Source: Pseudoscleropodium purum (taxonomy: Eukaryota > Streptophyta > Bryopsida > Hypnales > Brachytheciaceae). From it: a stretch of DNA of 64,000 bases. Positions 48,701 to 59,113 of the stretch are shown piece by piece. The translations under genes and the position numbers were made by a program. Where the stretch lies: NCBI GenBank assembly GCA_963969395.1, contig OZ017803.1, positions 16,120,001 to 16,184,000 of the forward strand, written 5' to 3'. Every line of letters starts with the position of its first letter. Position 1 is the stretch's first letter. The notes below the pieces were generated by a model, which was not told where the DNA came from, searched no databases, and saw nothing but the letters and a program-made list of their open reading frames with translations.

Positions 48701-48790
48701 CTTCAATACTTGGTTTCGTGGACCGGTTATGGCCTTGAACAAACTCATAGGAACCGGCTCAAAATCTCAAGAATGCTCCAGATGCTGTAA
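45785..48790 (+). pseudogene. Decayed pol: reverse transcriptase, RNase H, integrase, chromodomain
   Basis: A single 3-kb reading frame without frameshifts but with stops at 46019, 46340, 46880, 46883, 47057, 47063, 47417 and 48179. Reverse transcriptase motifs include VCIDYRNLNKIT, FTKLDIQQAYH, MPFGLTNAPAQFQ and YLDDILIFS (catalytic YLDD intact). The RNase H region begins with an ETDAS motif and includes [11 protein letters not shown]. Integrase has the H-x-H...C-x2-C zinc region and DDE motifs (VDFI, SDRG, GQTE). The C-terminus has a GPF-type module and a chromodomain (YEVQEVLDSR, YLVSWTGYG), which in relatives guides insertion to chromatin. The frame of the last chromodomain helix is shifted. 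Confidence 0.9.
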
Positions 48791-48827
48791 AAGAATTTCA
48801 TCGCCGACATCCAAGTGCTCCGAAACT

Positions 48828-48840
48828 AAAGGGGGGGTAA
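48828..48840 (+). promoter_or_regulatory. Polypurine tract
   Basis: AAAGGGGGGGTAA directly precedes the TG of the 3' LTR, the usual position of the plus-strand primer in LTR elements. Confidence 0.75.
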
Positions 48841-49445
48841 TGTTACGACCTAGGTCGCAACAGCTGGACTTAAGGACCGGAGGACCAGGGTATCAAAGGG
48901 AGTACATTAGTCACATGGTATAGCGGTTAGGGAAGTTAGTCATCTCTTTCGACTTCAAGTAAATACTGAAACTGGGAATTATCATGTACGCATTCTCTTG
49001 TAATCAAATGGAGCTCAGAAGATTATGCTTTTTTGTGCAATTCCTTTATTATGATCTGTGATGAGTGTATCATATTTCTATGTGATAATTTGATGCAAGG
49101 TTGACAAATTAGTACGTCCGCCCCAAAATAGCGTCCGTAACCCAGACGTCCGTCTTCACGGACGCTAGCGGACGCAGCGTTCCTCCCGCCGTCGGAAGGC
49201 GGACGGGTGGGGCGGGGCGGGGCGGGGCGGACGGGGCGGACGGGGGGATAGGCGGAAGGGGCGGTCCCGGCGGACGCTACGTCCACCGGGACCGCGAATG
49301 TCAACGGACACTGCGGACACAACGTCAGCATCCACGTCCGGACGTCCCGGACGTCCAACCATCCTGTCAACCCTGATTTGATGTATGATTGGTCTTTAGG
49401 ACGGATGGAGTGTTGACAGGCAAGGTCCTACCGTCGATCGTAACA
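48841..49445 (+). repeat. 3' LTR of the chromovirus, interrupted by a MITE
   Basis: TGTTACGACCTAGG ... GATCGTAACA, followed by TCTTT. Length is 605 bases; subtracting the 280-bp MITE and its 8-bp target duplication leaves 317, exactly the 5' LTR length. Confidence 0.93.
49096..49375. mobile_element. hAT-like MITE, copy 2, nested in the 3' LTR
   Basis: A 280-bp GC-rich insertion with inverted ends CAAGGTTGACA and TGTCAACCCTG, flanked by perfect 8-bp duplications ATTTGATG (49088-49095 and 49376-49383). The uninterrupted 5' LTR gives the empty site with one ATTTGATG. The interior is packed with GGACGT/GGGGCGG motifs. End sequences resemble those at 35497 and 54625. Confidence 0.85.
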
Positions 49446-49660
49446 TCTTTGGTATGTGCATCAATCAAATTAAAGGGAAAATTCTAAATTAAACTTCTTC
49501 CCTCTCATTTTTAGATTTTAGATGAAGATAGTAAATAAGGAACGAGTATGAGGATGTTTGGACGATAGAGAAAATCAAATGGGGAAGTTCCTACTTAAAT
49601 CTATATCTAATATTTCATACTAAATTCACTTGATAAATAATACATTGGCAAGATGTTAAC
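49446..49660 (+). repeat. Unit 2 of the ~215-bp tandem duplication
   Basis: Begins with the right target duplication TCTTT and continues GGTATGTGCATCAATC. It parallels 42388-42607 along its length. Confidence 0.75.
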
Positions 49661-52180
49661 TATAAGGATGAACAAATTTTTGACAATGGAGGTCTTCAAT
49701 GAATTGTCCCAATTTGATATTTTTTGATACATTGATGTGCTTGTATTTTTTAATTTTAACCATAAAAAAATAAATATTACTTTTTCAAATATGCATAGAA
49801 TTAATTATAAAAAATATTGACCATTTGATTCTTATATATTAAACAATTGTTGATGATCAAGTTTTTAGGCTCAAAACATAGCTTTTACAAAAAGAGAAAT
49901 TATAAGAAGGTGAATAATGATTTTTATTACATGCACCTAAATGTATTGGAATCTTTATTGAATTTAGTATTTTTAAAATTTTAGAAATTGAGAATACAAA
50001 AAATCTTTCAAATTTAAACATATTTTTAAATAAAAGGGGGTAGAAAGCTAAACTAACCAAATTAGATCTTGTCAAATTAATTTTTTTTCATACACAGATC
50101 AATTTTTGAAATTCAACCATTAATATTATTAGCATATTGTTTAGAACATCTTCAAAAATTTGTAATTATTCTATTCATTTTGTGTTCTTAATCACACCAA
50201 AGTGAACCTTTTATTTTTTAAATTGCTCAAAAAATAAATTTGAAAAAAAGTTCTCTAGACCTAATTTTTTGTGCAAAGTATAGACTAGAAATTTCCCAAA
50301 AAATGTTTTTTTTCATCTCTACTATTCCTTTCGTCGGAAAAAAAAATTATGCTTGCTACTTTTTTTTATTTCGTTACATTTCCTAAATACAAATTTTGAT
50401 AATCAGGAAATGTAACAAGTATGTCAACTTGTTAGTACTCTACAAGATTCTATTTTAGACAATATTGAGGATAAAATGCATCTTCTTCAAATTTTCAATG
50501 GCAAATTCTTGGTAGGGTGCAACCATTGTGTTTGTAGGAGGCAAGATAGATTTAAAACAAGTTCCTATAATATCAAGTTTTAGTGAATTATTTTAAAATT
50601 CTTTCATAAGATAGAAAAATTGATTAGCTTGGAGGAATATAATTTTTACTTTAATTGGTGCCTGGGAGTAAGAGTTATACCACATAACCATAATAAGCCT
50701 AGAATTGAATCAGGCGCGCATATAAATCTACAAAAATTTGAAATAAATTTTAATTTCTTTCTTTGTAAATTATATTTTTGTCTACATTGAATGCTTTTAT
50801 TTGTTTCATTTGGATTTATGATGTGAATGTTATGGAACATCTTGGTTTGTAAGCAACTATAGTTTAAAAAACAAAAATAGGTATAGGATTCTTTTTGGAT
50901 TCAATTTTCAATAATTTTCAAAAATAATAGTTCCACATGATTAACTTTGATCTCTTAAAATAATCTCACTATTGAAATTAGTGCATTTAAGATCCTCTGT
51001 ATAGCTATTAATGATTTAATTTTTCCCTCTATCATAAACCTTCTTCCACTTAACAATTTTTTCTAAGAAAGAACAACATTATTTTTTCAACTTTTATTTA
51101 TTGAATTTTTTTCAATTCAATTTTGAATGATGAAAAAATTTTAATTCAAAATCTATAGTGCAAAATTTTTTAGTTAAAAACGATTCATAATCTCTTAATC
51201 TAAGAGCATCACCACCAATCATGACAAATGGTCTTGGCAACAGTACTCCATCTTTCCCATACTAGAATAGCAGCCAAGGGCTCCACACCAACAACTTGCT
51301 ATGCTAGAAATTTTGCCATCTTTCCTGTCAGATGTACATTTGTACGGCAAGGGAGGATGTTTGTAGAGGGTAATATTACATTCACGTTATTTGAATCAAT
51401 GTAAACTATTCCCTCAATGGATGCCAACGTGGAAACTACGGAGGGTGGTGGTAGGCATTTGAAGAAAGAAAAGAACTTTTGTAAAGTAGAGGAGAAGCAA
51501 CTGTCTATTTGTTTTTGCACACATCACAAAGTTCAAGACTAACAAATTGTTAGAAATTATCATGTACTTCCTATTTTTTCATGGGTGTGTACATTAACTT
51601 GCAAGTTATTGCATTGTTACAATGCACATGATTACTGTAAAGAATTGGCACTACTTTATAATATGTATTAACCATGTGACTTTTAAATGTTAATCACAAG
51701 TGTGTAAAAGACACAAATTATACACAAAAATTTATTATCTTTGTTGTGCATTTTATGTATGTTGAAATACTCAGAAAATACATGACAATGTCATTGCTAT
51801 TTGCATTGTAATATTCTTATTAAATTATATTAATGTTCCGAAAATGGATATCATTTTAATTATTATTAATATTTTTCTTAATGAAATTTCTTACATTCTA
51901 TTTGTGAAAATCTGATTTAACTAAATCCATCCTTATTATAGACCGTCAAATTTTAGCTTGAATAAACTCCATCAATAAGCCAACAAAAAACTTGATGACA
52001 TAGAGAGGAATTGTTCACTAGACTTTGATGAAATAGATGCGTGGAAAGGTCCTTTATATACAAAAATTCATTATTTGTTATGGAAACGGATATGGGATAA
52101 CTTGAAGATGAGAGCTTCGAGCTCATTGTCAACTTATTGTAGTTGGTCAGTGTAGAAATTGTATTCAAAGTAGATGTTCA
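49661..52180. other. AT-rich spacer
   Basis: No supported gene. The slightly GC-richer stretch near 51190-51530 has no recognisable coding frame. Confidence 0.5.
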
Positions 52181-52503
52181 GGCCTCATTTAGGCATAGTT
52201 AATCAACTTTTTCATAAAAATTTTGAAACAAGAAAAGTTGTACAATGAAATTAAATTTCACTTACAAAAATCCGTTTGTGTTTTAGATATTTTTATAAAA
52301 ATTTATGGACAAAATTCAAAGATAGGTTTATAAATGTAAAAAAAATTGTCCATTCCAACCTGTTTTTGAATTATGTCCATAACTTTTTATAAAAATCTCA
52401 AAATCACAAACAGATTTTTGGAGGTGAAATTTAGTTTCATTGGCAACTTTTTTTAGTTCAAAGTTTTTAAGAAAAAGTTGATTTACTATGCCTCAATGAG
52501 GTC
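52181..52503. mobile_element. PIF/Harbinger-like MITE with long inverted arms
   Basis: GGCCTCATTTAGGCATAGT (from 52181) and ACTATGCCTCAATGAGGTC (to 52503) are inverted repeats. Pairing continues inwards through AATCAACTTTTTC/GAAAAAGTTGATT, AATCCGTTTGTG/CACAAACAGATTT and the TGGACA region. Length is 323 bp. Flanking trinucleotides are TCA and TAA, compatible with a decayed TWA duplication; superfamily assignment is tentative. Confidence 0.65.
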
Positions 52504-54394
52504 TAAAGTGTGCTGATTTTACAAAGTTAGCTTTTCAATTGACTTACTACGAAAGTTATAAAAAATTAAAAAAAATGCAATGTTAGTGCAAGAACTATGC
52601 ATGGACATGATGTAGTGTGATTATTGCACTAACTTCATATGTCTTAAATTAGCACTAATGTTGCACGAAGTTAGTCGCCTATCGCTAAACCACGGAAGTC
52701 ATGCATATTTTGTTAAGCATAGTTATCATGCAACTTTAGCACTTTGTACTCAAATATCAATAACATGCGCAAATTGCATAGTGCTAGTGAATGTTAATAT
52801 CATGCGGTAATAATATTTCTGAATGAACAAATGTAACATGAAAACAATGCCCAACAATAATCATATGATTACTATTGACAATTTATGACAAGGGAACTTT
52901 GTGATGCATTTCATAGGATCCAAAACAAAGGACGGGATAGAAGAGTGGGAATTTTTGAATTTTTGGACAAGAATCAATTAATAAATATGATGGTAAAATC
53001 TTATAATGTTTTATAACTTACATTACTCCAAAATAGACTAAAATATATGATGCATACATTAGAAGGATGAGTTAGGAAACACAGCTAATAAAAAAACAAA
53101 AACCTATAAGCCTTTTTCCCATGTGTACCCTTCAAGGATGTGGAGATGCTTTGAAACCAATAGTTCCCAATGCACTCACCACATACTCTTGAAAAATAAT
53201 AAAAGACTTTATATATAAGAATATACAATTATATAAGATTTCAAACAAACATAAAAATAAATATATTCTTAAATGTTACGAAGTTCTTGTATAAGTCATA
53301 GATACTTATAATGTAAAAGATAAAGCTTTTACTTTTAATCCAATAGTATGTGTTCAAGTGGGATCCAAAATAATTCAAAAGGTATCTTTTAAAAAAATAC
53401 ACTTCATTGTTCATTGTTTTTTTTCCTAATAAAGGTGATTGCAAAAAACATTTACCGATTTTGTTGCGTCTAGGGTTTCTTTTGGGGAGTACTTTAAAAT
53501 TAGAATTTTTTTTTTTCAAATTTAGAAAATACAATCAATATATATACTTATAAAATGAAGATAACCACCAAAGGAAAATCATAGAAAAATTCTCTAAGTA
53601 GGAGAACTAGAAAAGTGCCAAATCCAAAGAAAATACATAGTTTGATGTTTTAATTGGGAAAAAATAGGAAAAAAGTTACATAAATAAAATAAAAATTGGC
53701 CAAAGTTGCACTATCATCTCCAAGGCCGCACTCATTTCACCAAGCCACCAACTAGTTTGAACTTGGTTCAATCTTGAAGAACACAGCTTCTCCGCCATCC
53801 AAGCACAGCCAACAAAATATTATGAACACAACGGCGGCATTCCTTGTGACATGGTACCTTGGTGGCACTTGAAAAGTAATTTCAATCCAATTTTAGTTAG
53901 TTGTTGGTGGGGATCATTGGGTGCTTACAATACAACCACATCTCACATGACTCTAAAGTCCTCATCACTTTTTGATACAATGGTCATTTGAAGGGCAACT
54001 GGTGGCAATGCTCTAAGGTAGGAACACCTACAACTGTCAATTTAAGCAATTTAGCATAGTTAAAGGCAACTTTTTCTAGAAAAAATATTTTTTCGATATT
54101 AGCAATTGAAAATCATGAATTTAAAAAAAATTAGAATTTTTAGGTACGACATCTAATTTCTACAAATTTTCAAAGTAGAACTCTATAGGACATCCTAAAG
54201 GCTACACTTAAAAAAAAATTTGCCTTGATTCCAGCACCAAAATCTAAAAAATCAAAGTCCACCAACCATAATTAAGTATGGACACGGTTTCAAGGTACAT
54301 TTGGAGACACTTTAAGGGAACTTTACTATCAAATTATGCATACACTATTGGTTATGGGTGTTCCTACTTTAGTTTGCAACTATGCCCAAAAGTA
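52504..54394. other. AT-rich spacer
   Basis: No supported gene. Confidence 0.5.
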
Positions 54395-54600
54395 TGATTT
54401 TTGTACTTTGAACGCATTTATCTTGCAATTTGTGCAGTTAAAGTGTTTGAAAATTTTTCTACACATTTTCATACTATTCTACTACAAGACCCTATGGTTA
54501 TATATGAAAAAATTCCATTAAAATATTTTTTTCTCTTTGCACTAAAAATAGTAGTTTTGAATGATTTTTTGAAAAATTTTATGCAAGGTCATCCCTTTGA
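54395..54600 (+). repeat. Partial copy of the TTAACCCC-family element
   Basis: TTGAACGCATTTATCTTGCA, TACTACAAGACCCTATGGTT and AAAATAGTAGTTTTGAATG follow the order of the last third of copy B. It is truncated and abuts the MITE at 54625. Confidence 0.5.
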
Positions 54601-54624
54601 TCTACAATTGCCCATGCTCTTTAC

Positions 54625-54913
54625 CCTAGTTGTCATAATGGACAGCACATTACTGTTCACGGACGAATCAGACCGATTTGGGCTGACCGGCTGTCAACTT
54701 TGGAGCTCTGTAACTTTTTCAAAAAGTACCCGAATTGGGCATATGAGATGTTTTTCGGCATTTACAGTTTTTATAAATGCCGAAAAACATCACATATGCC
54801 CAATTTGGATACTTTTTGCAAAAGTTACAAGGCTCCGAAGTTGGCAGCCGGTCAACCCAAATTGGTTCGATTCGTCCGTGAACAGTAGTATGCTGTCCAT
54901 TATGACAACTAGG
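54625..54913. mobile_element. Foldback hAT-like MITE, copy 3, near-perfect 140-bp arms
   Basis: A 289-bp palindromic element: CCTAGTTGTCATA at 54625 and its exact complement ending 54913, with arms that pair almost to the centre (for example CATTTACAG...ATGCCGAAAAACAT). It is flanked by perfect 8-bp duplications CTCTTTAC (54617-54624 and 54914-54921). The end GTTGTCATAATGGACAG resembles the right end of the element at 35497 (GTTGTCATAGTGGACGG when complemented). Long arms would also suit a Mutator-like element. Confidence 0.85.
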
Positions 54914-55202
54914 CTCTTTACTAGCCATGTCACCAAAATCCATTTATCCTGGGGTAAAAAAAGAAACCTTAAATTTCTACTTGACAAATTCGTCATGCTT
55001 ACTCAACATTTGTCATATATGACATGCGACATGCGACGTCTATCAAATGCCAAAAACCAAAATCCTATTCAACATGATAGCCCTGTGTGTGACCCCCATT
55101 GGGCCAAATCGTTTTTAATAGACATTTGGCCCTTATAACTTTATGTCCACTTCTTCCTATAGGCTCTGAAAGTTAGCTTAAAAGTTTTGAAGCAACTCAC
55201 GT

Positions 55203-56170
55203 CTAGAGGCTGCAATATATGGGAAGTATAAGAGGGTATGGTGAGCAAATCCAAACCTTAGATATAGCTAATTTAATTACCTCTAAAATAACGTGAGAGC
55301 TATGACCATCCAGGATTAGTAGATGTTTGTTGGAGGCCAAAATTCCATATTTTTTAGTGATATTGAACAAAAAATGCAGCATCCAAGATTTGAATGAATC
55401 ATGTGTCATCTATGCCTTGGGTTGAATTGCTTGTACAGCTCCTACCTCTCTTGTTTTTTCAAGAAATTCCTATCTCATTTCTTACATTTAAAAATATAGA
55501 AGTTAGGCAAGCTATCCCTTTTAGCATTGATGCAGGATAGAACGGAAAGCCACTCTCTATGATTTGGAGTGACCATATGAACATTTTGGGAACCTCTTCT
55601 TGCTAATACATACCCTCCTTCATCTTTTCTAGCTTGCACCTTGCTCTTGTAGCAATTCTATATTTGGTGAGGTTTGTAATTGTTGTTGTTGTAAAGTTTT
55701 TTCAAATTCTCATAGAATGTTGTTATAGTTTTAGGACATAGATGACAAGTATTTTTTTGCTTCTAAGATTGGCTTTTTCTTAAAGCTAATTCCTCATGTA
55801 TGTTTCTAAAACATTTAACCCATCTTGGGCTTGGTACCCCATCTTTGAAAGGGGTTAATTTCGTTTGGATTAGAGTGCCAACTTTCTCTCTAAGTTGTCC
55901 AATTGTATATAAATAGCCAAAAGTTTGCATTTTCAACAAGTAGGCAACTAATTCTTTCTCTTCATCATCATTTAAAACACCCTTCTTATCCCTTCTCCTA
56001 GACAAAGTAGTGCCATAAATATGGCTTTTCCAACTACATTGTGGAATGCAGTGCTCTCTTGCAGTACATCTTATAGGAATTTTGTCATCTAAATCTGCCA
56101 TAGCATTGTGCAACTACTCAATTGTCTAATTTCCATTAGATTTTCTCTTTTTACTAGACTTCTGAGGTTT
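55203..56170 (-). pseudogene. Decayed pogo/CENP-B-type transposase (HTH plus DDE_1)
   Basis: Read on the minus strand. An N-terminal basic segment (KSSKKRKSNGN) is followed by a CENP-B/Tigger-type helix-turn-helix region (DDEEKELVAYLLKMQTFGY, FKDGVPSPRWVKCFRN). Then come a DDE-domain stretch (SCINAKRDSLPNFYIFK) and the motif KHLLILDGHSSHVILEV containing the second catalytic Asp. Several stops and frame changes occur, and the first catalytic Asp region (IWNCYKS) appears altered. It is a dead transposase of the Tc1/mariner-related pogo group. Element ends were not found. Confidence 0.8.
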
Positions 56171-58131
56171 AGGATCTATAGAAGGGGGCAATAGGGGACT
56201 GTCAAATTTTTTTACCTACTTCAAATCATGAATGTCGATGTTGAGACTGCCCCATATCGCACCTACTCCTAATAGCAACTTTTATCTGATCCATTGATTC
56301 ATGGATGGCAATGCTCCACGGCAGCTATTGCATGGTCAAACTAGGATGACCTACAACTGTTGAGATGCTGGAGGTTGGTGCCTTTAGAGCTTTGCTAGTA
56401 GGACCAACAAAAACAACCAACTCTTCTCTTCAATCACTATCATTGAGCCACCTCTACAGGTTGACGGGTTTCTCATGCCCAAAAGCTACATCGAAGTTTG
56501 AACTTTGCAAGCTTGGAAACTCCGAGTTGATGTCAATTATTTTGTCATTGTTGTAGACTTAAGCTAGTTGCCGTTGAAGTACCCTCCCATGCTCCAAAGG
56601 CTTGATGATGCCTTTGTCATCTCCTTTGCAGACCTCGTCTTTCATTACTCCCGTCACGCACAACTAGTTTTTATATTCTCTCTGCACCTCCCAACTATCC
56701 CAATTGAACAAGTCTCCCACCTCCCAACTACCCCAATTGAATAAGTCTCCGTTTTCTTCACTTGATGTTAAATCTTCGTCATTAGTTGCATCAACTACGT
56801 AATCGAATTGGATACTTCCCTAGCACATGTGGTGCTACCAACTGCTACCATCTTCTTCACTACCAATTGAGTTGCTGTTATTTGTCATGGCGTCTTTGCA
56901 ATTTTGAAGTTATTGCAAATTTCATTGATGCTTGATTTTCTACTAACTTAAGTTATGATGAGGTCAATTGCATGTAAATTACCATTGAAACTTCAAAATT
57001 CAAAGCATTTACTATTCCTACACATTAAGCTTAAGTATTTAATTTAAATTACTAAATTTTCACTAATCTACTCACAAGAAGAAGTCCAAACAACCTTTCA
57101 TGGGATTAATTTTAATATTTTTAAATATTTTAATAAACTTAAATGGACTTTAATTAAGTTTTTTTGATCAAATTAATGGTGCTTATTCAAAATGTGCATT
57201 ACATTTTCAAAAATTGATAGCTATAGAACCACAAATAGTCAAGCACATTCAATTCAGAAATCCTCCACAATAGTCATTTTCATGAATGTTTTTGATACCT
57301 TAATCAAATACAAAATAAACAAACTACTCAGAAAATGGTGCAAAGGAAGCTCTCATTCAATGCAATTGGCAGTGGAAACTCATCATTCATTGCCTTCAAT
57401 TTAATGTACTCACATTTTAGTTGAACTTTATTTACAATTCCACATTGTTCAAAAATATTGATCACATTTGTAACACTTGTCATCCACTTAATATCTTGAG
57501 ATCATCCACATGGAATTATATTATTCAGCATTTAAAAATTCCACTTTTTTCAATAAAACATTGCATGGTATTTGCCACTTCTGTAGGGACGATTCCTAGT
57601 GACTGCATGGTTTTCAAGCTTCCTACTATAAGTCCAAAAAAAAGTAATTTGAGGGGTCCTTGAAGGCACTAGAGCTGCCCTCTATGGGCCTAATTTTTTT
57701 TCTAATGCCCCTATATAAAATCAACAAATAACTAATATAATTTAAACTTAAATTAAAGATGTGGATATATTGTTAACAAAAAATTACATGAAAAATGGAA
57801 ATAAATTGTACATAACTCTAGTGAATACATTTAAGTCAAAATTAGTTTTCCAAGTTTTTGGAATGACCTTTGGTATTTTGGTATTCTTGAATATAGGGTC
57901 TACTTTACAACATGGGGTGCATTTGAAGCCACAATTGAAATGATTGAATGAAGCCAAGACAAAAATGGTGAAATCTGGGACCAAGGCAAAAATAATGGAA
58001 TTTCCAAGTCACTCAAAGCCCACATTTAAGTGTCTTTTCAATTGAGGGAGATGAATATTTTTGGAGGGAACCAACACGGAACTTAATTGGGATTCAATTA
58101 AGTTCCAAAACTAAGGCTTCAAAAATTTCAA
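56171..58131. other. Upstream remnant of the transposase element, then AT-rich spacer
   Basis: Minus-strand segments between 56171 and about 56900 read as stop-interrupted, coding-like sequence and may be the 5' part of the transposase gene. Beyond 56900 the sequence is AT-rich with nothing supported. Confidence 0.4.
56685..56750. repeat. Two 33-bp direct repeats
   Basis: CACCTCCCAACTATCC... (56685-56717) is immediately followed by CACCTCCCAACTACCC... (56718-56750), differing at two positions. Confidence 0.85.
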
Positions 58132-59113
58132 TTAACCCCTAAAGCCCTAAACACCTACTTAGGATCTTTTGGGGTTTAAGAACATCATTGTTTTTGAAGT
58201 GTTATTGGTCTAAATGTCACTAAGGTATAGAAATCACAACCATGCAAACTTGTAGTGTACGTATTGTAGATGATATTAATCAAATTGGAGTCATTTGGCC
58301 ACATAGATTGCAAAGTTGTAATGTTTTGGTGTTGAAAAAGGACGCTAAAATTTTCCTAGCAATACATTTGGAGCTAAAATTTGATTTCTAAATCACTACT
58401 CAAATGAAAAAAAATTTCATTATAAAATGCTTCAAAACTAGCATACAAATACATTAATGAAAGAAAATATCACTCAATTGACTCATTGTGTTTGCCAAAT
58501 TATGGCTTTAAAATGTCAACACATAGCAAAAAAAGTTGCCAAAAATACATCTAATGTTGAACCTCCTAAAATGTTTTTCAAACATTATAATGTTCTTGGA
58601 TTGATATGAAAGTTGACCACACAAACTAGACTAGTATGTAGAACTATACCAAAATTTTTTATTGGAAACAAACACCATATGATGAATAAAAAAATTGCTT
58701 AAGTTCACCATAATCCAAAAATGTTTGCATTTTGAACTTTTAATTGCTACCAAACATTCAAAACCAACTTGGATTTACATGAAAATTCTACCACAATAAT
58801 TATTCTTTATAGAAAACATCATCCAACAAATTTGATTGAAAACAAACATTGAATGAAGAAGATACAAGTCCCCCAAAATTGTAGCTATCATAATGTAGTT
58901 TGGTGAATTCAAATTGAACTTCAATGGCTTCCAAAAATTCATTACATCTTGAATTGATTTGAAAATCTTACTACACAATCTAGAAAACAGATGCAAATTT
59001 TTCAACAATTTTACTAAATTTGAACATTGGATGCAAAAATTATAGCACTTCAAGTTGAACTTTCAAACTATGTGAGGACACTTTTGGTTCCCTACAGCAC
59101 TTAGGGATTAAAT
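58132..59113. mobile_element. Element with TTAACCCCTAAAG-like inverted ends, interior different
   Basis: TTAACCCCTAAAG at 58132 and CACTTAGGGATTAAAT ending 59113 are imperfect inverted ends like those of copies A-D, and the length (982 bp) is similar. I could not align the interior with copy B, so this may be a related subfamily. Confidence 0.4.

Larger units (their letters stand above)
42608..49445 (+). mobile_element. Ty3/gypsy chromovirus LTR retrotransposon, decayed
   Basis: A full-length element with two 317-bp LTRs (TGTTA...TAACA) and 5-bp target duplications TCTTT at 42603-42607 and 49446-49450. Order gag, protease, reverse transcriptase, RNase H, integrase, chromodomain identifies a chromovirus. 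A polypurine tract (AAAGGGGGGG) precedes the 3' LTR. No primer-binding site resembling tRNA-iMet follows the 5' LTR. LTRs differ at 16 of 317 positions by eye, 14 of them transitions. gag and pol carry many stops, so it is non-autonomous now. A hAT-like MITE is nested in the 3' LTR. Confidence 0.93.

Noticed and set aside
45785..48790. Recoding or RNA editing (U-to-C) as the reason for repeated stops in pol
   Set aside because: Stops of all three types occur in a nuclear retroelement with a mutated protease site and diverged LTRs; editing of this sort is known in organelle transcripts. Decay is simpler.
49196..49270. G-rich GGGGCGGGGCGG run as a CpG-type promoter or G-quadruplex control site
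   Set aside because: It lies inside the nested hAT-like MITE and is shared in style with the copy at 35497; no gene is adjacent.
54401..55138. A 245-codon open frame, one of the longest in its area
   Set aside because: It runs straight through the palindromic MITE at 54625-54913; its two halves are complements of each other, so the open frame is a by-product.
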